Positions 36,634 through 42,598 of a stretch of DNA of 42,598 nucleotides are shown here, piece by piece. Numbering within the stretch: the first letter of the stretch is position 1; the number at the start of each line of letters is the position of its first letter. A program made the translations under genes and the position numbers. This stretch comes from Lewinellaceae bacterium (GTDB lineage: Bacteria > Bacteroidota > Bacteroidia > Chitinophagales > Saprospiraceae), in assembly GCA_947476195.1 (NCBI GenBank), contig CANJPT010000030.1, positions 1-42,598 on the forward strand, in the 5' to 3' direction. The notes beneath the pieces were generated by a model. The model searched no databases, had not been told where the DNA came from, and worked only from the letters and a program-made list of their open reading frames with translations.

Positions 36634-37425
36634 CTAACTATCCAGATTGACGAACAAGTTGTGTGCCGCCCAGTACGAAAACCAGGAATCCAGATTCAGG
36701 TGTTGGTCGAGGCTATCCGCCAGTTGTGCCGCTGGCGTATTGTTCAGTACATTCAGGAACTGCACCAGATCGCTCCAGTCATTTTGCGTTTCATTTGTTT
36801 TTAATTCATAATCGGTCATATAGAGCGCCTCGCTCGCGCCTTTCCAGGTCAGGGTACCGTGCGGATCCCCTTTGAACAGGTTCCCGCTTTTATTGTCAAA
36901 CCGGTCTTTCAGGAAGGTTTTATTTACATCCTCCACCAGCGAATAGAGTCCCCAATAATATCCGTTGAGGTATAGTCGGGCAAAACTGGATCTGGGTGCG
37001 GCAATACCATGATAGTTCAGAAAATCAAGCATCAGTTTCTCCCGCAAAAAAGTGGGGTCTTTGAACGCGTTGTTCAGTACCAGCTTTTTCAGGCCGTCCA
37101 CTTCCTGGGTATCACTATATTCCTGCAGATCAAGTCGAAAAGGTTTCTTTTTCCCCTGGTTGTTGTAGGAAGAATTGCCCTTGTATTTCACCCCGCAGAC
37201 AGGGTAAGCGACCCCATCGATCTGCACATTACAGCGCATATATTGATCGAGGGTGTAGTTGGCTTTCAGACTGTCGAGGAAGCCTGGTTGCGTAAAATTG
37301 AAGCGGATCTCATGGATCTGGTTGTCAGCAAAAAAGGCATCTCCTTCGGATTGGGCGCGAAGTGTTTGATTGGTAAGCAGGAAGAGGGGAAAGATGAGCA
37401 GGAAGAATTTGGATAGGATTTTCAT
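36634..37425 (-). pseudogene. CotH-kinase-family gene, 5' part of a split gene
   Basis: The first 263 codons encode a signal peptide (ending LRAQ) and the CotH kinase N-lobe, with KYKGNSSYNNQGKKKPFRLD, LVLNNAFKDPTFLREKLMLD, APRSSFARLYLNGYYWGLYS and LVEDVNKTFLKDRF. It ends FVNLDS and a TAG formed at the insertion junction (codons from 36638 upward are CotH; 36634-36637 belong to the inserted segment). The missing continuation begins YIGSGHN at 31584. CotH proteins are secreted atypical kinases that phosphorylate proteins. As drawn, the N-lobe is made without the catalytic Asp motif and without the T9SS CTD, so the gene is inactive unless the segment is excised. Confidence 0.86.
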
Positions 37426-37481
37426 GTGCAGCAGTTTAAGTCAGTCTGGTTGGACAGGCAAATGGGCGTCAAGTTTAAAAA

Positions 37482-37641
37482 TAATATCCAATGTCCAACA
37501 AGGAATATCCAATGTCCAAAGGGTTGAAGCGCTTTGGATTTGTGCAAAAAAAAGAACCAAAACTTGTATTCATCCCAAATCAATACCAGGAGCAGCGCCT
37601 AACTTGGAAATTGGAAATTCCTTGTTGGATATTGGATATTA
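37482..37641. repeat. 160-bp inverted-repeat element between cotH and the next T9SS gene
   Basis: TAATATCCAATGTCCAACAA... (37482-37506) and its inverted copy (37617-37641) match over 25 nt with one difference. The motif GGATATTGGATATT recurs in low-complexity spacers of this window (for example 10316-10411). The interior is non-coding. Confidence 0.55.
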
Positions 37642-37652
37642 AAATACAGGGT

Positions 37653-39374
37653 CTACTGACCATTACAAACCACTTTTTGAATGGTTTTGCCGGATTCCCC
37701 TGCGATTTCAAGCAAGTACATGCCTACAGAAACTGGCGCCTTGGGCTGCCATTCGTTCATGCCTTTCTGAGCGTGAAAGGTTTCTGCCAAAACGGTTTGA
37801 CCACTTAAGTTGAACCAGCTCAAATGCAGCGTTTCATCTTTTTTAGATAAATAAGACAGGTTGAACGTCTCCTCAAAAGGATTGGGGAAAAGGCGCAGGT
37901 TATCGCGAAAAGAGGCCGAAGACTCCGGGTATACCCGACGAATCAGGGCCCGATCAGGAGTAGGGAGTGCTGAATCATCAAGGATCCCACCCAGCATACG
38001 CACATTCAGCAAGGTTTTCTGGCCAAGGCTATATCCGTTCGTAATTCGGGCGTTTTCAGTAAAAACCAACTTTGCCCCGGGCGGCAGATCCATGTACACT
38101 TGTTGGTCTCCAAGGTCTTCTTTGCAATAGTTCAGATTGAGCAGTCCGTCCATCACGAGGGTCGCGTCACGCTCCAAAGCAATGGTGCTGCTTGGACAGA
38201 GTACGAGCATCCCGGCGCCCTCATTGCCGTAATAAAGGCTGCTGCCTTTCAGCACGCGGAGCGCACTGCCTGTCCGGAATTGCATGCAGAAGCGGGGGTT
38301 TTGCATCGTGATATGGCCGCCCCCATGGTGGTATTCGCTGCCTCCTGAGAAAATTAACTCAGCAAAATTGGCGCAAAAATCTCCACCCATGTTTACAAGG
38401 TTGGCCATGTGCCGAAGCGAATCACTGCCTTCTACCAGCGCACCGCGAAGATTGGTGAAGGGCTGAATTTCGAGCGTCTGATAATCTGCCACCACCAAAT
38501 TGATCACCTGTTGTTGTGCTGAATTGGGCTCGGGAGCAGCCTCTATATAAGACAAGTGATTGTTGTCAGGATAAGTAGGCGCCGTATATGTCATCAGGTA
38601 GCTTTCACCGAATATTGATCCTGACGTTTCGCTGATATTCAGCGTATATGCTCCATTGGAATAATGAAAAGGCTGTGCTTTTACTTCCGTTACATATGCG
38701 GGCGGGAAAATTTGACCGTTTATGAAAAGGTTGTGGAGGTTGAGATACTTGCCCGTCAGGTCGATCCCGGGCGGAAAACTAAATTTCAGGATAATCTCCC
38801 GCAAACGCTGATCGTCAAAACGTTCGGTAGGGAAACAGGTCTCGACACCACCGCCACAGAATCCGTAGCCGGCTGTTTTAGCAAAGCCCGTCTGAAACCG
38901 GGTAGCTGCACCGGGCGTACCGAATGAATCCGGAATCGCGATGCCTACAAAAGCTCCGCTACATACCCCTTGCGCACAGGTAGTTCCTTTCAGCCAGGAG
39001 ACCGTGTCCGGAAACATATCCGCACAAGCTGTGAGGTTATAAACCCAATTGGGTTGCAGGGACGGAAGAGCCGCGAGCACTTCAGCCCTGACCCGGATAA
39101 AAATCGGTTCTGCCGGGTTGATCTGGCTCAGGGCAATTTTCATCCCGCTCCAGGGCCCCAGCGGCTCCGCTGAAATGCAACGGGTGGAGTCAGGTGTGCC
39201 ATCCCAAAAGCCATCGATGGTTTGGTAAATATCCAGTCCCTCCGGTCGGGTTTGAAGGCCGGGCTGACCAAACGGACAGAAATCTTCAACTAACAGGGAG
39301 AAATCGGTGAAATAGTCTTGCCCGTAGGCAGTAGCACTAAAACAGCAAAGCAGGAGCGCGTAGATTTTTCGCAT
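37653..39374 (-). CDS. T9SS type A secreted protein, upstream neighbour of the CotH gene
   Basis: The 573-residue protein has a signal peptide ending TAYG (MRKIYALLLCCFSATAYGQ). The N-terminal 250 residues contain paired Cys motifs (CADMFPDTVSW, CAQGVC, GGGVETCFP) and no family I recognise. Residues about 330-480 resemble a beta-helix-like or carbohydrate-associated region (GSEYHHGGGHITMQNPRFCM, GSALRVLKGSSLYY). The C-terminal type A sorting domain (FPNPFEETFNLSYLSKKDET, LSGQTVLAETFH, PVSVGMYLLEI) closely resembles the CotH CTD, pointing to a fairly recent shared origin of those domains. It lies upstream of cotH on the same strand, 227 bp away. Confidence 0.8.
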   Translation of the reverse strand: MRKIYALLLCCFSATAYGQDYFTDFSLLVEDFCPFGQPGLQTRPEGLDIYQTIDGFWDGTPDSTRCISAEPLGPWSGMKIALSQINPAEPIFIRVRAEVLAALPSLQPNWVYNLTACADMFPDTVSWLKGTTCAQGVCSGAFVGIAIPDSFGTPGAATRFQTGFAKTAGYGFCGGGVETCFPTERFDDQRLREIILKFSFPPGIDLTGKYLNLHNLFINGQIFPPAYVTEVKAQPFHYSNGAYTLNISETSGSIFGESYLMTYTAPTYPDNNHLSYIEAAPEPNSAQQQVINLVVADYQTLEIQPFTNLRGALVEGSDSLRHMANLVNMGGDFCANFAELIFSGGSEYHHGGGHITMQNPRFCMQFRTGSALRVLKGSSLYYGNEGAGMLVLCPSSTIALERDATLVMDGLLNLNYCKEDLGDQQVYMDLPPGAKLVFTENARITNGYSLGQKTLLNVRMLGGILDDSALPTPDRALIRRVYPESSASFRDNLRLFPNPFEETFNLSYLSKKDETLHLSWFNLSGQTVLAETFHAQKGMNEWQPKAPVSVGMYLLEIAGESGKTIQKVVCNGQ

Positions 39375-39424
39375 GGTGTGGTATTTTTATGGTTTGTTTT
39401 GAAACGAATATTTAAAGAGGGGCC

Positions 39425-39527
39425 TCATTAGGGCTTTTTACCGCGGAGGCGCTGAGACGTTGAGTATTAACAACTTGGTTATCAAAACTCCGCGTCTCTG
39501 CGCCTCTGCAGTAAAAGCCCCTAATGA
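39425..39527. repeat. 103-bp element with 35-bp inverted repeats
   Basis: The left arm (39425-39459) and right arm (39493-39527) are inverted copies with a few mismatches. They contain TCATTAGGG, TTTTAC and GAGGCGC-GAGACG, the GCAGAGGCGCAGAGACG type of repeat widespread in bacterial spacers. A 61-codon frame crossing it is an artefact of the repeat. The remainder of 39375-39674 shows no gene. Confidence 0.6.
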
Positions 39528-39674
39528 CACATCCTCTTCATGTTCCAAAAGTACCACACGACTACGCGACATGTCTGTTTTCAAATGCCAATGGCCGACA
39601 CATCGCACCGGAAAAATGAACATTTGACCAGCATGAGCATTTGGCTTAAATATTCAGCTTCTTAAGCTCCTCTT

Positions 39675-39884
39675 TTAAATCGCGTAAGGGAAGGCTTCTA
39701 TATTCACCTGATAATCGGGGGCTTGAAGGAATGCGGGGGCGAGTGCATCGAGGGTTTGATGGGCCTCGATGGAAAGTTCGGAGCGGTCCGTTTCAAAAAA
39801 AATGGATGCGGTGGATGTTGGGGATTGTGCAAAAAGGAATGTGCTGACCAGCAGCGACAAAGAGAGCAGAAAAATCTTGATCAT
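39675..39884 (-). pseudogene. Truncated OmpA-like gene (5' fragment)
   Basis: The 69-codon frame starts with a signal peptide (MIKIFLLSLSLLVSTFLFAQ) and continues IFFETDRSELSIEAHQTLDA to YQVNIEAF, which matches the start of an OmpA-family peptidoglycan-binding domain. The domain normally continues IEGHTDxxG and the R-x-x-S/V-x-L helix, but here a stop comes within five codons. The overlapping frame (to a TAA near 39651) reads LPLRDLKEELKKLNI. This looks like a gene lost by a frameshift or fusion. The N-terminal identity is clear; the cause is inference. Confidence 0.55.
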
Positions 39885-40015
39885 AGGGAGAAAGATGAAT
39901 GGTTTGATCCTTTATCAGCCATAACCTCGCTGATAGAATATCCGATTGCTGTAAAAGGTACCTATCCGATTAAATATGGCGTGGCGTGTTTTTTTAGCAC
40001 TTGATCCTTTTGCCT

Positions 40016-40046
40016 AAAAAAAGCGCCGGAGCAATTGCCCCGGCGC
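40016..40046 (-). terminator. Rho-independent terminator of the DUF4397 protein gene
   Basis: GCGCCGG and CCGGCGC arms (40023-40029 and 40040-40046) plus an inner GCAATTGC palindrome form a long stem on the minus strand, followed by TTTTTTT (40022-40016). It lies about 30 nt after the stop. Confidence 0.85.
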
Positions 40047-40077
40047 GAAGTATAAAATGAATCTAATAATCCTGAAA

Positions 40078-42597
40078 TTACCGCTGTACGGCAAATTTCT
40101 GTGTCCGAACCCCATTGTCAGAGCGAACTTCCAACTGGTACATACCGGCAGCCAATTGGCCAACCTCTACCCGCTGGGCAAATTCACCTTCGCTCACTTG
40201 TCCAAAATCGCCTTCAAGGATCAGGCGACCTGATACGTCGCGCACCGCATAACGGAGGGCTTCGGTTTCAGTTAGGTTTAAACGTACCCATACCTCATCT
40301 GTAGCAGGGTTAGGCGTAAGTTTCATGGATGCCAGTTTTCCATCCAATTCATTCGTACTAACATAAACAGGCAAGGGAAACGTGGAGCCATTCGTCAATG
40401 CCACCCACAAACCAAATGAAGGGGATCCTGTCAGATAACCAGAAGCAAACACCGTAAAGGATTGTCCTTCCAGACCTGTCAGAGGAGCCTGATAGCTCTG
40501 AACTACCGTATTGTTATCGTTAGCTGGTGTGACAGAAATCACATAATCACTGGCTGGCACACTCAGGTAAGGAGAGAATTCTCCAAACTGAAGATTGTCA
40601 ATCAATACCGGACCATTGAAAAGCGTCACATCCACTTCAGGTGCATCCGGCGATCCATGGAAAGCCGAGAATTCTGTGTTGTTGGTGTTGAGCGCACGGA
40701 AACGAGCATTGTCATTGACTGCCAGTTCGAAGCCCGGGTTGCCACCTACTACTCCACTAGCCATAATGGTATAGGATTTTCCGGTTGACAGAGCAGAAAC
40801 AGGCAAAGTATAGATCCCGTCGTTGATAGACGAGCTGTTTTGCGGTGCAACCACCAGATCGAAAGGATTGGCTGCAGGGAACAAAGCTATTCCTGTTGCC
40901 TGACGGAACTGGAAATTGTCCAGCACTTGTACTCCATTGGTATTTAAATCGTCAGAATAATATACATCAACACCCAGCTCAGGTGAATTATGGATCACCT
41001 GAACTTGTGCATAAGAAGGCAGCGGAAAGGTAGTACCATCTGCTAAGGTAGCATAAAGATCGAAAGAGCCATCGCTCAACAAACCCGAAGCATAAACCAC
41101 AAAGGCAAGACCACCCAAAGCAGAGAAATCACCACCCCAGATACCCACTGTTTGGGTTGGTGCACTGTTGGGCGATATTTCCAGGTAAAGCGGCTCTGGT
41201 GTAAGAGATAGATAATTTGTAAAATCACCATACTCAGCACCAGCTAGGACTGTTGAACCAGTGAAATAATCACGGATATCTACTGCAGGAGCATCCGGAG
41301 CACCATGCAGGATAGCAATATCCATAACGTTTGCATCGACTGCCTGCTCCCGACCCAGATCATTGACGATCAGGGCAAACGGCGTGGTTGCATTTCCAAC
41401 CAGACCGCTGGCCACTACGACATAGGTTTTACCATTTTCAAAGGTGACCGGAAAATTGGCCAGGGTATCAGCAGCAGACTGGCTATTGGCGCCAGCTACC
41501 CCAAAATTGATCTCGAACTGAGCAGGAACATAAATGAATGGAAGCGCTGAACGGAATTCAAAATTATCCAGGAAGAGATCACCGTTAGCATAAATGTCTA
41601 CTGTAGGGCTAGGGCTGTTGTGTATGATTTGAACACGCGATACCGGAGAGAAAGGCAGTTCAACCACCGTTCCATCAGGCAATACCGCGAACAAGCCAAA
41701 GCCCGGTGTGCCACCCAAAAATCCGCTTGCAAAAACCCGGATCGCCTGACCAGCCAGACCTGTAAGATCTACAGCATAGGTTGAAACAATTGGATCCTGT
41801 CCTGCTACACGAATGTCAATGAAATATTCGCCGGATGGTAAATCCAGATATGGGGTATATTCTCCAAAGGATACATCTGCGAACAATTCACCAGCCAGAC
41901 GCTCTGCGATATCTACTGCCGGTGCATCCGGAGAACCATGGAATACACTTACTGAAGTGGTGCCGCCGCCTGCAGTTTCGCGGGCATTATTGTCTACCAC
42001 CAGACCAAAAGGAGTAACGGGATTGCCAACTACTCCGTTTGCAAAGACCGTATAAGATTCACCGGCAGTAAAATTGACCGGGAAAGAAACCAAAACATCA
42101 TTCACTGAATTGCTATTGCCCAAAGCAACGCCGACAGAAATGTTGCGATCAGCCGGAAGATCTACAAATGGGGTGGCAGTACGGAACTCAAAATTATCCA
42201 GGAAAAGGGAGTTTCCGGCATATACATCCACGGTAGGATCTGGTGAATTATGTACAACCTGTACCCTTGCTGTTGGAGTTAATGGAAGTTCAATTACTGC
42301 ACCATTGGGGAGTGCAGCAAACAAGCCAAACGCCGGAGAACCGCCCAGCAAGCCACTTGCAAAAACATAGGCAGCGCCACCAGCCAAACCACTCAGGTCA
42401 GCACGAAATGAAGCTACCACATTAGGATCGCCTGCAGCACGAACAGCCAGGTCGTATTTATCTGGTGCAAGACCGAGGTAGCCTGTAAATTCACCATAAG
42501 AGAGGTTTGAAACTACATTGTTGGCCAAAAAGACCGCATCTACATCTACAGCCGGCGCATTGGTCGAGCCATGCAAAACAGCTACGTCTACATTGCC
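40078..42597 (-). CDS. DUF4397-repeat T9SS type A secreted protein, 5' end beyond the window
   Basis: About 839 C-terminal residues are visible; the frame is open to the right edge (NVDVAVLHGSTNAPAVDV), so the start and signal peptide are missing. It consists of seven or so DUF4397 domains that alternate between two subtypes: one starts HGSPDAPAVD and has FASGFLGG or FASGYL, the other starts VQVIHNSPxPTVDVY and has FLDNFEFR. The C-terminal sorting domain (LTPNPATDEVWVRLN to VRTQKFAVQR) is T9SS type A. DUF4397 proteins are cell-surface beta-sandwich proteins of unknown function. The copies are diverged at the DNA level. Confidence 0.88.
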   Translation of the reverse strand, partial: GNVDVAVLHGSTNAPAVDVDAVFLANNVVSNLSYGEFTGYLGLAPDKYDLAVRAAGDPNVVASFRADLSGLAGGAAYVFASGLLGGSPAFGLFAALPNGAVIELPLTPTARVQVVHNSPDPTVDVYAGNSLFLDNFEFRTATPFVDLPADRNISVGVALGNSNSVNDVLVSFPVNFTAGESYTVFANGVVGNPVTPFGLVVDNNARETAGGGTTSVSVFHGSPDAPAVDIAERLAGELFADVSFGEYTPYLDLPSGEYFIDIRVAGQDPIVSTYAVDLTGLAGQAIRVFASGFLGGTPGFGLFAVLPDGTVVELPFSPVSRVQIIHNSPSPTVDIYANGDLFLDNFEFRSALPFIYVPAQFEINFGVAGANSQSAADTLANFPVTFENGKTYVVVASGLVGNATTPFALIVNDLGREQAVDANVMDIAILHGAPDAPAVDIRDYFTGSTVLAGAEYGDFTNYLSLTPEPLYLEISPNSAPTQTVGIWGGDFSALGGLAFVVYASGLLSDGSFDLYATLADGTTFPLPSYAQVQVIHNSPELGVDVYYSDDLNTNGVQVLDNFQFRQATGIALFPAANPFDLVVAPQNSSSINDGIYTLPVSALSTGKSYTIMASGVVGGNPGFELAVNDNARFRALNTNNTEFSAFHGSPDAPEVDVTLFNGPVLIDNLQFGEFSPYLSVPASDYVISVTPANDNNTVVQSYQAPLTGLEGQSFTVFASGYLTGSPSFGLWVALTNGSTFPLPVYVSTNELDGKLASMKLTPNPATDEVWVRLNLTETEALRYAVRDVSGRLILEGDFGQVSEGEFAQRVEVGQLAAGMYQLEVRSDNGVRTQKFAVQR

Positions 42598-42598
42598 A

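Larger units (their letters stand above)
31586..36637 (-). mobile_element. 5052-bp putative integron gene cassette carrying two T9SS protein genes
   Basis: The segment interrupts the CotH gene between G (36638) and TT (31585-31584). On the minus strand it begins TTAGTGCCAATG and ends with the attC-like hairpin and G. Both cargo genes (33496-36462 and 31674-33434) read toward attC, as in classical cassettes. Exact removal rejoins codons GAT AGT TAT ATC without loss. It has no integrase, transposase or second attC. Cassettes usually carry one short gene, so 5 kb with two large genes is unusual. Alternative: insertion by an unrelated element with a 4-bp TAAC target duplication. Confidence 0.68.

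Noticed and set aside
31582-36641. Insertion by a transposon with a 4-bp TAAC target duplication
   Set aside because: TAAC occurs at both junctions, but the asymmetric single hairpin, the G^TT crossover, the absence of a transposase and the orientation of both genes fit integron recombination better. Kept as an alternative.
39438-39623. A 61-codon minus-strand frame
   Set aside because: It is mostly the 103-bp inverted-repeat element (39425-39527) read in one direction.

Overview
The window looks like a chromosomal piece from a Bacteroidota genome, most likely a Saprospiraceae-type (Lewinella or Haliscomenobacter-like) organism. The reasons are several type IX secretion (T9SS) cargo proteins with type A or type B C-terminal sorting domains, promoters of the form TAnnTTTG, and an ECF sigma factor paired with a membrane protein. 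Core genes are infC, rpmI, rplT, gyrB and nadB.

Layout. 1-2138 (minus): 3'-truncated, T9SS type B secreted protein. 2212-4530 (minus): two-gene ABC exporter. 4926-7106 (minus): small ORF relic and gyrB. 7394-7802: relic of a delta-60-repeat gene and a short hairpin element. 7841-12037: HAD phosphatase, TMTC-like membrane glycosyltransferase with TPRs, nadB. 12205-14779 (minus): ECF sigma factor, a protein joining a cytoplasmic segment, one membrane helix and an outer-membrane barrel, and a small secreted protein. 15364-17050 (minus): infC as one unit, rpmI-rplT as another. 17216-19105 (minus): Clp-like AAA+ ATPase fused to an FtsH-type (M41) peptidase with no membrane anchor. 19642-21063: beta-CASP metallo-beta-lactamase-fold protein. 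21239-26644: 1801-aa T9SS type B protein with about 16 tandem Ig/PKD-like repeats. 26668-30216: MITE-like element, HD phosphohydrolase, peptidoglycan-binding repeat protein and a small muconolactone-isomerase-like protein. 30217-30822: repeat-dense spacer. 30823-39374 (minus): T9SS cargo cluster. 39425-40077: inverted-repeat element and truncated OmpA-like gene. 40078-42597 (minus): DUF4397-repeat T9SS protein running off the right edge.

The most striking feature is at 30823-37425. A CotH-kinase-family gene is split in two by a 5052-bp segment (31586-36637). Removing that segment exactly between G and TT rejoins the gene in frame to 516 codons. On the minus strand the segment starts with TTAGTGCC and ends in a roughly 60-nt imperfect hairpin opening with GGCACTAAC and closing with G. 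This is the arrangement of an integron gene cassette with its attC site. The cargo is two large T9SS-exported proteins in the orientation usual for cassette genes. No integrase lies in the window. The idea is that surface-protein genes travel as an oversized integron cassette and have landed in, and reversibly broken, a secreted-kinase gene.

Other notable points are the soluble AAA-M41 chimera, the apparent TTG start of infC, a terminator separating infC from rpmI-rplT, a shared cysteine-rich N-terminal domain in both type B proteins, and several families of small palindromic elements between genes.
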